This document shows, in pieces, positions 53,190 to 60,392 of a stretch of 64,000 nt of DNA. The translations under genes were made by a program, and so were the position numbers. Under the pieces are notes generated by a model. It saw nothing but the letters and a program-made list of their open reading frames with translations, was not told where the DNA came from and ran no database searches. Source of the stretch: an uncultured Fusobacterium sp. (GTDB taxonomy: Bacteria > Fusobacteriota > Fusobacteriia > Fusobacteriales > Fusobacteriaceae); the NCBI RefSeq assembly GCF_905200055.1, contig NZ_CAJKIS010000003.1, forward strand, positions 27,298 to 91,297. Reading direction: 5' to 3'. How positions within the stretch are numbered: position 1 is the first letter of the stretch; every line of letters begins with the position of its first letter.

Positions 53190-53985
53190 TTTTACCTCCA
53201 CTCAATCTAAAATACTCGTTCCCTCTCCTCATTAGAGTAGAAAGTGCATAGGATGTAAAATATATGATATCCTCAGTTATCACTGCACTTTTCTCTGATC
53301 CTGGAGCTAGATTTATAATCTTTTTAAATTTTTTTTCATTCTCTAAAAACTCTCTATTATCTTCACTATTCAAATGTATATAATCAATAATAGCTACGAT
53401 CTCTTTTCCTGATACTACTTTTTCATCCTCAAGATAGATATACATCTCATCATCTGCCTTTACTTTTAATCTACAAATTTTACATAGCTCCTCTTTCCCA
53501 ATAAAAAGAGCTCCACATTCTTTACACTTTTTATACCCTTTTTCAATTAAGTATCTTTCACGTCTCTCTGCTGATTTTTTTAGATGTTCTATTTTTTCTT
53601 GAATGTTAAGATGTTTGAAATCTATATCCTCATCTTCAAAATATCCATCTTCAGATAAATTATTATTATCCATATACATATCATATAACTCCCGATCTAC
53701 AACTATTCTTGAAACAAAAAAAGAAAGATCCTCTATCACTTTTTCCTTAAAAATAGAGTTAACTTTTTTTATATACTCCCCTTTTTTCATTTGCATAAAA
53801 TGAAGTATAGCTGAATTTTCAACTGCTATATAAAGAGTTTTCTCCTTTATATACAAAATGCTACTTTTTTCAAAAAGCTTTCCTGAGATCTCCTGCCACC
53901 TAGCTTTTAAAATTCCCTCTTTAAGCTTTCTACTTTTGCCTATTGCACTATCTATCATCATTCCTACATTGGCTAATTCCATCAT
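53182..53985 (-). CDS. Fusion of DUF721 (DciA-like), zinc ribbon and RemB-like domain
   Basis: This 267-residue protein joins three parts. Residues 1-100 resemble DUF721/DciA, a DnaB-helicase-associated domain (ILKARWQEISGKLFEKSS, LYIAVENSAILHFMQMKKGE). Residues 151-172 form a zinc ribbon (Cys154, Cys157, Cys168, Cys171). Residues 180-260 match the RemB/YaaB family of small DNA-binding regulators (MYIYLEDEKVVSGKEIVAII, EFLENEKKFKKII, SAVITEDIIYFTSYALSTL). In Bacillus remB sits alone between recF and gyrB; many other bacteria have a DUF721 gene there. Here both seem to be one protein at that position. It overlaps recF by 38 bp and gyrB by a few bases. A later start near 53961 cannot be excluded. 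Confidence 0.75.
   Translation of the reverse strand: MMELANVGMMIDSAIGKSRKLKEGILKARWQEISGKLFEKSSILYIKEKTLYIAVENSAILHFMQMKKGEYIKKVNSIFKEKVIEDLSFFVSRIVVDRELYDMYMDNNNLSEDGYFEDEDIDFKHLNIQEKIEHLKKSAERRERYLIEKGYKKCKECGALFIGKEELCKICRLKVKADDEMYIYLEDEKVVSGKEIVAIIDYIHLNSEDNREFLENEKKFKKIINLAPGSEKSAVITEDIIYFTSYALSTLMRRGNEYFRLSGGKNE
53373..53392 (+). repeat. Iteron-like repeat inside the DUF721/RemB fusion gene (plus strand)
   Basis: AATGTATATAATCAATAATA differs from the repeat consensus at one position. It lies in the RemB-like part of the gene on the non-coding strand. Confidence 0.4.
53661..53680 (-). repeat. Iteron-like repeat inside the DUF721/RemB fusion gene (minus strand)
   Basis: On the minus strand it reads TATGTATATGGATAATAATA, encoding MYMDNNN in the linker after the DUF721 part. 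It is nearly the same as the copy at the cyuA start. Confidence 0.5.
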
Positions 53986-55066
53986 ATACTATTTCACCTT
54001 TCTCCACATGAAAGTTTTTTGAATCAATTCCAAGATCTCCTGTAGAACTAATAAATACCTGTATATTTCTCTTTTCTAAATAGTTCAATATACTCTCTTT
54101 TCTATTGGAATCAAAATATGAAGAGATATCATCTATTATAAGCACAGGGCTCTCTTTTTTCTCCCTAATTACCATATCTATCTCTGATAATTTTAATGAA
54201 AATATAATAGATTTCTTCTCTCCTTGAGAAGCTGTAGATTTAGCTTCATATCCATTTAAAAAGAAAAGAAAATCATCTTTCTGAGGTCCTGACAGAGAAA
54301 ATCCATATCTGATCTCTTGCTGAAACTTCTCCTCTATTCTTCTTCTTAAACAACTCTCTATTTCCTCTAAACTCATTTTCTTTATATTTCCAAGGTGACA
54401 TTGATATTGAAGACTTAACTCTTTTTTATCATCAAAGAGCTTACGATAATTTAGATTTAGAATAATTGAGATCTTCTTTACATATTCCAATCTTTTCTCA
54501 ATTACCCTAGCACCATACTTAATAAACTCCTCTTGATAGATTAAAAACTCTGGTTCTCTGTATTTTTTTTCCTTTAAATACTTATTTCTAATCTTTAATA
54601 TCTTATTAAAATTTTTTAACTCTTGAAAATATTCACTACTTGTTTGAGCTATCTCTCCATCAAAAAAACTTCTTCTAACTGAGGGAGAACCTGTTATTAA
54701 AATAATATCCTCTGGAATATATGTAACTATATTTAACTTGCCATAAAATTCATCATATGGAGCTTTTTTTCCATTGTAGCTATACTCTTTTTTATTTTCA
54801 TCATTAAACTTAACTGTAAGAGTTTTTTCACCAATATTATCTCTATAAATTAAAAAAACCCCTGTTCTTTTAGCTCCATACTTCATTGTTTCACTGCTCT
54901 TCGTTGTCCTGAAGCTCTTTCCAGTTGCTCCAAAATATAAAGCTTCTAATAAGCTTGTTTTCCCCTGTCCATTTTTTCCAAAAAAAAGATTTAACTTAGG
55001 AAAAACTTTTGTATTTCCATCTTGGAGATTTCTGAAATTAACATAATTCACTTCTAATATTTCCAA
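53948..55066 (-). CDS. recF: DNA repair/recombination ATPase RecF
   Basis: This 372-residue SMC-like ATPase has Walker A FFGKNGQGKTSLLEA, the signature STASQGEKKSIIFSLKL and Walker B PVLIIDDISSYFDSNRK. It loads RecA at gaps with RecO and RecR. It follows the S4 gene by 25 bp and overlaps the DUF721 fusion gene, in the usual origin-region order. Confidence 0.95.
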   Translation of the reverse strand: MEILEVNYVNFRNLQDGNTKVFPKLNLFFGKNGQGKTSLLEALYFGATGKSFRTTKSSETMKYGAKRTGVFLIYRDNIGEKTLTVKFNDENKKEYSYNGKKAPYDEFYGKLNIVTYIPEDIILITGSPSVRRSFFDGEIAQTSSEYFQELKNFNKILKIRNKYLKEKKYREPEFLIYQEEFIKYGARVIEKRLEYVKKISIILNLNYRKLFDDKKELSLQYQCHLGNIKKMSLEEIESCLRRRIEEKFQQEIRYGFSLSGPQKDDFLFFLNGYEAKSTASQGEKKSIIFSLKLSEIDMVIREKKESPVLIIDDISSYFDSNRKESILNYLEKRNIQVFISSTGDLGIDSKNFHVEKGEIVYDGISQCRNDDR

Positions 55067-55091
55067 AATATTTCACCTCAGGACTTTGAAA

Positions 55092-55298
55092 TTACTTAAC
55101 AATAAAACTTCTATCTTCTACCTCTACTTTATCTCCAGGATAAAGTTTTTTTCCTCTTCTAGTCTCTACTTCTCCATTAACTTTTACATTTCCATCTATT
55201 ATTAAAAACTTTGCATCTACTCCAGTATCACATACTCCTGTCCACTTTAAAAATTGATCTAGCTTTATAAACTCTGTAGATATTTTTATCTCTTCCAT
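55092..55298 (-). CDS. S4-domain RNA-binding protein (YaaA/RlbA type)
   Basis: This 68-residue S4-domain protein (EFIKLDQFLKWTGVCDTGVD, FLIIDGNVKVNGEVETRRGK, LYPGDKVEVE) is the small protein found upstream of recF in many bacteria. I chose the ATG at 55298 after AAGGAGGG; the open frame extends further to 55334 but without a site. In most genomes dnaN precedes it; here that place holds the RepA-like gene. Confidence 0.88.
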   Translation of the reverse strand: MEEIKISTEFIKLDQFLKWTGVCDTGVDAKFLIIDGNVKVNGEVETRRGKKLYPGDKVEVEDRSFIVK

Positions 55299-55420
55299 AT
55301 ATTTTCCCTCCTTATAAAAATTTTTAGACAACAAAATGCCACTATATATAATACCATAAATTTAATTTTTTTAAAAGGTTGATAGAAGATTGTTTTTTAT
55401 AATATTTATCATATAATCTA

Positions 55421-55440
55421 AATGTATATGCACAATAATA
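55421..55440 (+). repeat. Iteron-like repeat between the S4 and RepA-like genes
   Basis: AATGTATATGCACAATAATA fits the consensus in all defined positions. It lies just downstream of the RepA-like gene, in the region that must hold the S4-recF-gyrB promoter. Confidence 0.6.
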
Positions 55441-55458
55441 ATTTAAAAATATATAAAA

Positions 55459-55481
55459 CAAAAGAGAGTTTAAAACTCTCT
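55459..55481 (-). terminator. Terminator of the RepA-like gene
   Basis: AGAGAGTT and AACTCTCT form an 8-bp stem with a short loop, followed on the minus strand by TTTGTTTTATAT. The RepA-like gene ends at 55483 and so appears monocistronic. Confidence 0.65.
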
Positions 55482-55482
55482 C

Positions 55483-57273
55483 TTATCCTTCTTTTATTAC
55501 TCTTTCAATATATCTTTTTATTGTATTTAAATAGATATTTTTAGATTTTGCTTTCATTGTAAGTAGGAAATTAACATCTATTCCCTCCTCTTGAGAACAA
55601 AGCTTTAAAGCTTGTTCCTCTATCTTTAGCTTTTCAAATTCATCATATTCATTAAACTCTGCCATAAGATCTTTTGGAATATCTGTTCCAGAAATAATAT
55701 CCTTTATATTGCTTATTACTGGTTTCTTCACACCTCTTCTAGCTTGATTTATCTTCTTCTTACTCTTTAATCCTTTTTCTTTAACAATATTATTAAATAA
55801 AGTTAAGTTTTGCTTATTATTTGCATTTTCATCTAAAGATATATTTTTTAAAACCCCATTTATATATTGAACTAAAGTTGTCTTTATATTTCCATTTAAA
55901 TTCTTATATAAGATATTTAAAACCTCTATTGCTAAGGCTTCTCCATCCTCTCTAAATATCTTTTTAATCTTAGTATCTGTTCTCTTATCCCATGCCCTTT
56001 GAACATAGATATTTCTCTTAGCTTTTTGTACCTTCTCTATAACACTATCTGGAAGTTCAACAACATTATCTTTTGCTTTAGAAGTAGATTTTTTAGTGTT
56101 TTTAGTAACTTTCTTAGCCTCTTTTATAACCTCAACTACTTCAGCTTCTTCAATTTCAAGATTTCTTTCAACAGGAATTGCTAAAACTTTTTTACTGCTC
56201 TTATTTTCAATAAATGATGAAACATGGCACTCTCCATCTTTTTCCTTGTTAAAGACATAATTTATATAATAATTATCCTCTTCTTTGATATACTCTGAAT
56301 CATACTTCAAAATATATCCCATCTCAACAAGTACATCAAAAGCTTTTTCTATTCTCTTTAAAACTTGTTTTAATCTACATAAAATATATTGTTTAACCTC
56401 TCCATTTTTATTTTTTCTTTCTGTAATTTGTTCTGTTTTTAATGGTATTATAGCTGCAAGAGTACGAACATTTATTCTTCCATCCATACTTTCATATCTA
56501 ATTTTACTAATATATTTATAAATTCTTCCTGCTATTGGATCTTTTGTCAATATCTCCAAAAGTGATCTTGAGTTATATTTAATATATCTTTTATCCTTGA
56601 TTTTTTGTCTGATATTTTTATTTAAAGTAACTCTATAATATATCTTTTTCCCTTTTTTCAACTTTTGATATGTTAAAAGCTTAAATTCCTCATCTTCAAA
56701 TTTATATTTTCCAAGCTTTGTATGATTTGATACAATAAATTGATATTCTGTGTTTTTAAGATTTTTTAAAGCTTGTTCAACCTTTGTATAATAAGTTCTA
56801 TTCATCTTATTACCTAAAAAACTAACTATAAAATCAGAAATCTCAAACTCTATATACTCATCTGAATCATCAATCTCTCTTTTTACTTCATACATTGAAA
56901 TCAGATATGTATATATTTTTTCCTCAAAAGTTGAAGGTTGAAATACCTTGTCACTATTATCTTTAGCAACTAAAGTACAATACATTGTAACTCCTAAATC
57001 TTCAAAGGAGTATTGAAAGTTAACTCTTTTATTCTGTTTTTGAGGTGTAAAAAACGGGAAAACTATCATCTCTACTGGGATATTTATTACATTCTCTTTC
57101 AAATTTAAAAAGTTTCCAGTTTCTTTTATAACAACTTCTCTTACTTCAATATCTGGAACAGAATTTAATTTAATCTCAACATTTTGAATATCCTCTACTA
57201 AAGATCCACTTTGAGAGATTTGATAACTATCTAATATATCAATATCATCTTCTAATTTTTCCTCTTTCTTCAT
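55483..57273 (-). CDS. Plasmid RepA-like replication initiator in the dnaA position
   Basis: This 596-residue basic protein has no AAA+ ATPase motif and is not DnaA. Residues about 55-330 resemble plasmid initiators of the replication-initiator-A type: VEMIVFPFFTPQKQNKRVNF, FQPSTFEEKIYTYLISMYEV, TYYTKVEQALKNLKNTEYQF, SRSLLEILTKDPIAGRIYKY and LAAIIPLKTEQITERK, consistent with winged helices. A Lys/Thr-rich linker (about 390-410) leads to a C-terminal domain (KRNIYVQRAWDKRTDTKIKK, NGNIKTTLVQYINGVLKN). AAAAGGAG precedes the ATG at 57273. Repeats of 20 bp lie in the 900-bp region upstream. Genes to its left (S4, recF, gyrB, gyrA) and right (rpmH, rnpA, yidC) are those that usually flank dnaA. I infer that it initiates chromosomal replication; dnaA could still exist elsewhere. 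Confidence 0.65.
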   Translation of the reverse strand: MKKEEKLEDDIDILDSYQISQSGSLVEDIQNVEIKLNSVPDIEVREVVIKETGNFLNLKENVINIPVEMIVFPFFTPQKQNKRVNFQYSFEDLGVTMYCTLVAKDNSDKVFQPSTFEEKIYTYLISMYEVKREIDDSDEYIEFEISDFIVSFLGNKMNRTYYTKVEQALKNLKNTEYQFIVSNHTKLGKYKFEDEEFKLLTYQKLKKGKKIYYRVTLNKNIRQKIKDKRYIKYNSRSLLEILTKDPIAGRIYKYISKIRYESMDGRINVRTLAAIIPLKTEQITERKNKNGEVKQYILCRLKQVLKRIEKAFDVLVEMGYILKYDSEYIKEEDNYYINYVFNKEKDGECHVSSFIENKSSKKVLAIPVERNLEIEEAEVVEVIKEAKKVTKNTKKSTSKAKDNVVELPDSVIEKVQKAKRNIYVQRAWDKRTDTKIKKIFREDGEALAIEVLNILYKNLNGNIKTTLVQYINGVLKNISLDENANNKQNLTLFNNIVKEKGLKSKKKINQARRGVKKPVISNIKDIISGTDIPKDLMAEFNEYDEFEKLKIEEQALKLCSQEEGIDVNFLLTMKAKSKNIYLNTIKRYIERVIKEG

Positions 57274-57427
57274 ATTTTTTCTCCTTTTATAAGATTTAAA
57301 GAACATAATAATATATAAAACTATATGTATATAAACAAAAATAAATGCCTTTTTAAATGTATACTAACAAAAATAATTTAAGTGATCTATATTTTTTATT
57401 CTATTTCTCTATAAATCCACTATTAAT

Positions 57428-57504
57428 GGGATCTTTTTATTTTTTCTCTCTTTAAAAATAGGAGAAAAACCTTTTAATATTTTAATTCCCTTTTTAAAGA
57501 TCCC
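57428..57504. repeat. Inverted repeat GGGATCTTT/AAAGATCCC
   Basis: The 9-bp arms at 57428-57436 and 57496-57504 are separated by 59 bp, between the second and third direct repeats. Its role is unknown. Confidence 0.4.
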
Positions 57505-57831
57505 TTGATTTTATTGCGATTTTATTATATTCTACTATAATGTATATAAACAATAATATATTATGGATTTTTATTCTATCATAAAAATCAAATAAAATAA
57601 AGACTTAAAATGTATATATACATTAATATTTTTTACTAACCCCTATAAATACTATATTCTTGCTTATGTATATGAATAATAATATTTTTTGTTTTTCTTA
57701 AAGTGGCTATATTAAAGAAGTTTTGAATATATACTTTTTTAAAAGTCCCAAAATACTTGAATTAGATTTATGTATATAAATAATAATAAAATTTAAGTTT
57801 TTTTTGCAAGAATCTCTAATAAAATCAAGGG
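57502..57831. repeat. 14-bp inverted repeat bracketing four iterons
   Basis: CCCTTGATTTTATT (57502-57515) is the exact reverse complement of AATAAAATCAAGGG (57818-57831). The pair encloses the repeats at 57539, 57609, 57665 and 57769, which may mark the core origin. Confidence 0.6.
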
Positions 57832-58124
57832 TTCGTTTTGTGTTAAAATTTTAACTTAATCTTTACATTAGACATTAAACAAAAAAACAACTATAGCTTT
57901 ATACTTTTTTATCTCATTATTAAAATAACTTTTCAAAGTAACAAAAGTTTAAATAAACTTAAGTTTTTATAATTTTTAATCAAAAAAAATTATTTAATAC
58001 AAAAGAAAGATATTTTATTATAAAGAATTAAAAGATAAATAAAAAAATATGTATATTAATATAAATATAAAGAACTAAAATAATATAATTTTTATAGAAA
58101 TTTATTAAATTTTCCAATAATTAC

Positions 58125-58153
58125 TTGACAAAATAAGAATTTTCCTTTAAAAT
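58125..58153 (+). promoter_or_regulatory. Promoter of rpmH
   Basis: A consensus TTGACA (58125-58130) and TAAAAT (58148-58153) are 17 bp apart, about 40 bp upstream of rpmH. GGAGGTG follows before the start codon. Confidence 0.85.
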
Positions 58154-58191
58154 TACTATCTGAAATATAGAATTTTTTTGGAGGTGAAAAA

Positions 58192-58326
58192 ATGAAAAGA
58201 ACATACCAACCTAATAAAGCAAAAAGAAAGAAAGATCATGGGTTCAGAGCTAGAATGGCTACTAAAAACGGTAGAAAAGTTTTAAAAAGAAGAAGAGCTA
58301 GAGGTAGACAACAATTATCAGCATAG
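58192..58326 (+). CDS. rpmH: 50S ribosomal protein L34
   Basis: This 44-residue basic protein reads MKRTYQPNKAKRKKDHGFRA and continues with ARMATKNGRKVLKRRRARGR, the complete L34. It is too short for usual ORF lists. GGAGGTG lies 6 bp upstream of the ATG. It is the first gene of the rightward rpmH-rnpA-yidD-yidC-jag-mnmE cluster next to the origin. Confidence 0.98.
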   Translation: MKRTYQPNKAKRKKDHGFRARMATKNGRKVLKRRRARGRQQLSA

Positions 58327-58355
58327 AACCCGGTGTTTTAAATCACCGGGTTTTT
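58327..58355 (+). terminator. Terminator or attenuator after rpmH
   Basis: AACCCGGTG and CACCGGGTT form a GC-rich 9-bp stem around TTTTAAAT, followed by TTTTT, directly after the rpmH stop. It probably lowers read-through into rnpA so that L34 is made in excess. Confidence 0.88.
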
Positions 58356-58408
58356 ACAAGAAATAGTATTGTAAAAAATAATTCAAAATTGTTGGGAGTT
58401 TTATAACT

Positions 58409-58759
58409 ATGAATAATTTAAAAAAAGACAGAGAGTTTCAACTAATCTATAATTCGGGAAGAAAAAGTTTTGGTTATTACTCTCTTATTTTTTTTAAAAA
58501 GAATGATCAAAACTTAAAAAGATGTGGTTTTGTTGTAAGTAAAAAAACTGGAAATGCTGTTTGTAGGAATAGACTAAAAAGACTATTCAGGGAATATTAT
58601 CGTAAATATGAAGAGCAAATAAAAGATAATTATGATATAATATTTGTGGCAAAAAGAAATGCTGGAGAAAAAGTTAAAACTTTAAAATATCAAGATATAG
58701 AAAAAGATCTTTTAAAAGTTATGAATCATAATAAGCTTTTCAAAAATCAAGGAAAATAA
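58409..58759 (+). CDS. rnpA: Ribonuclease P protein component
   Basis: This 116-residue basic protein assists the RNase P RNA in maturing tRNA 5' ends. It has the start LKKDREFQLIYNSGRKSFG, VVSKKTGNAVCRNRLKRLFR (the RNR motif) and DIIFVAKRNA. It lies 82 bp after rpmH and 3 bp before yidD. Confidence 0.95.
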   Translation: MNNLKKDREFQLIYNSGRKSFGYYSLIFFKKNDQNLKRCGFVVSKKTGNAVCRNRLKRLFREYYRKYEEQIKDNYDIIFVAKRNAGEKVKTLKYQDIEKDLLKVMNHNKLFKNQGK

Positions 58760-58762
58760 ACT

Positions 58763-59002
58763 ATGAAAAAAATTATACTTTTATTAATTAGATTTTATCA
58801 AAAGTATATATCAATATTTTTGGGAAAAAACTGTAGGTTTATTCCCACCTGTTCGGCATACACATATGAAGCTATTGAGAGATTTGGAGTCTTAAAAGGG
58901 GTATTTTTAGGGATAAAAAGGATATTAAAATGTCATCCTTGGCACCCTGGAGGATTTGATCCAGTCCCCAAAGAAAATAAAAATATTCAGGAGGATAAAT
59001 GA
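58763..59002 (+). CDS. yidD: Membrane protein insertion efficiency factor YidD
   Basis: This 79-residue protein has the family marks IRFYQKYIS, CRFIPTCSAYTYEAIERFG and CHPWHPGGFDPVP. It helps YidC-dependent membrane insertion. It overlaps yidC by 4 bp. Confidence 0.96.
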   Translation: MKKIILLLIRFYQKYISIFLGKNCRFIPTCSAYTYEAIERFGVLKGVFLGIKRILKCHPWHPGGFDPVPKENKNIQEDK

Positions 59003-59607
59003 GTTATATTTATGGTTTGTTAAAAACTGCTATTGAAACATTATTACTAATGGTTTATAAGGTGACAGGGAACTTTGGAATTGCTATAATTGGAGCAACT
59101 ATTATTATAAAAATTATTCTTCTTCCACTTACTTTAAAACAAGATAAGTCTATGAAGAATATGAAGAAATTACAACCTGAAATGGAAAAAATTAAAGAGC
59201 AATATAAAAATGATCCTAAAATGCAACAACAAAAAACAATGGAGTTATATCAAAAACATAAAGTTAACCCTGCTGGAGGATGTTTACCATTACTTATTCA
59301 ACTTCCTATTTTATGGGCATTATTTGGAGTTTTAAGAGGGGATATCGTGCCTCAAGAGATGTTTTTATGGATGGATCTTATAAAACCAGACCCTTATTAT
59401 ATTCTTCCAGTTCTAAATGGAGTTGTATCTTTTGTTCAACAAAAGATAATGGGATCTGATCCTAAAATGAAGAATATGATGTATATGTTCCCTATTATGA
59501 TGGTATTTATCTCTTATAAAATGCCTGCTGGATTACAAATTTATTGGCTAACATCAAGTTTAGCTGGAGTTATCCAACAATATCTAATTATGAAAAAAGG
59601 AGATTAA
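58999..59607 (+). CDS. yidC: Membrane protein insertase YidC (short form)
   Basis: This 202-residue membrane protein is the 60-kDa-inner-membrane/Oxa1 core only, with about five segments. It has the positively charged coiled loop SMKNMKKLQPEMEKIKEQYK and NPAGGCLPLLIQLPILWALF. The large periplasmic domain of proteobacterial YidC is absent. There is no lipobox. AGGAGG precedes the ATG. Confidence 0.95.
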   Translation: MSYIYGLLKTAIETLLLMVYKVTGNFGIAIIGATIIIKIILLPLTLKQDKSMKNMKKLQPEMEKIKEQYKNDPKMQQQKTMELYQKHKVNPAGGCLPLLIQLPILWALFGVLRGDIVPQEMFLWMDLIKPDPYYILPVLNGVVSFVQQKIMGSDPKMKNMMYMFPIMMVFISYKMPAGLQIYWLTSSLAGVIQQYLIMKKGD

Positions 59608-59612
59608 TTAAA

Positions 59613-60383
59613 ATGAGTAATGTTATAGAAATCAAAGCTATGAGCAAAGAACAAGCTATAACTAGAGCTTTAAAAAGAATGGAGGCAACTCCAGATCAAA
59701 TAGTTAAAGTAGTTGAAAAGCAAAAGAGTCGTTCATTTATCTTTGGACTATTTGAAAAAGAGGGAATTTATGAGATAGAGATTTCAAAAGAGATCGTAAA
59801 AAAAGAAGAGGAAAAAGTTCAACATACTCAAGTTGAAGAGAAAAGAGAAGTTCCTAAAAAGAGAGAGGTTAAGGAACATAGAGAAAATAATCATAAAGAG
59901 AAAACTCATACAGAGCATAAGAAAGAGCAACCAGTAGTTGAATCTGTAGATAATTCAAGTGTTGTAGAAGCTAAAGCTAAAGAGTTATTAGAGTATATTG
60001 GATTAAATTTAAGAGTAGATGTAAATAAGATCCATGAAAGAACTTATTTAGTAAATCTTTATGGAGAAGATAATGGAATAATTATTGGAAAAAAAGGAAA
60101 AACTCTAAATAGTTTTGAATACCTTTTAAACTCTTTATTAAAAGATTATAGAATAGAAGTTGATGTTGAGGGATTTAAAGAGAAAAGAAATGAGACTTTA
60201 AGAGAACTTGGAAAGAAAATGGCAGAGAAAGCTTTAAAATCTAATAAAGCTGTTAGATTAAACCCTATGCCACCAAGAGAGAGAAAAGTTATTCATGAAA
60301 TTGTAAATAAATACCCTGAATTAGACACTTTTAGTGAAGGAAGAGATCCTAAAAGATACATCGTTATTAAAAGAAAAAAATAA
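59613..60383 (+). CDS. jag: RNA-binding protein Jag (SpoIIIJ-associated)
   Basis: This 256-residue cytosolic protein has an N-terminal Jag_N domain (EIKAMSKEQAITRALKRM, FIFGLFEKEG), a charged Lys/Glu/His linker (about 70-120), a KH-like domain (GIIIGKKGKTLNSFEYLLNS) and a C-terminal R3H domain (NPMPPRERKVIHEIVNK). I chose the ATG at 59613 with AAGGAG upstream; the open frame extends into yidC without a site. Confidence 0.94.
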   Translation: MSNVIEIKAMSKEQAITRALKRMEATPDQIVKVVEKQKSRSFIFGLFEKEGIYEIEISKEIVKKEEEKVQHTQVEEKREVPKKREVKEHRENNHKEKTHTEHKKEQPVVESVDNSSVVEAKAKELLEYIGLNLRVDVNKIHERTYLVNLYGEDNGIIIGKKGKTLNSFEYLLNSLLKDYRIEVDVEGFKEKRNETLRELGKKMAEKALKSNKAVRLNPMPPRERKVIHEIVNKYPELDTFSEGRDPKRYIVIKRKK

Positions 60384-60392
60384 GGAGGAGCC

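Larger units (their letters stand above)
57324..58067 (+). repeat. Iteron-like array: 20-bp direct repeats, consensus WATGTATATNNACAATAATA
   Basis: Copies all in the same direction: 57324 TATGTATATAAACAAAAATA, 57356 AATGTATACTAACAAAAATA, 57539 AATGTATATAAACAATAATA, 57609 AATGTATATATACATTAATA, 57665 TATGTATATGAATAATAATA, 57769 TATGTATATAAATAATAATA. A weaker one is at 58048 (TATGTATATTAATATAAATA). Start-to-start distances are 32, 183, 70, 56, 104 and 279 bp. Direct repeats next to a Rep gene are the usual binding sites of iteron-type initiators. Confidence 0.75.
57274..58191. other. Presumed chromosomal origin region (918 bp non-coding)
   Basis: This extremely AT-rich gap lies at the point where gene direction switches from leftward (gyrA to RepA-like) to rightward (rpmH to mnmG). 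It contains a series of direct repeats, a 14-bp inverted repeat around four of them, and the rpmH promoter. I found no good DnaA box (TTATCCACA type) in it. No ORF or RNA gene is seen. Confidence 0.7.

Noticed and set aside
55483..58191. The RepA-like gene and repeats as a recently integrated plasmid
   Set aside because: No partition, mobilisation, integrase or flanking duplication is seen, base composition matches the surroundings, and the gene direction switches exactly here in the core origin gene order.
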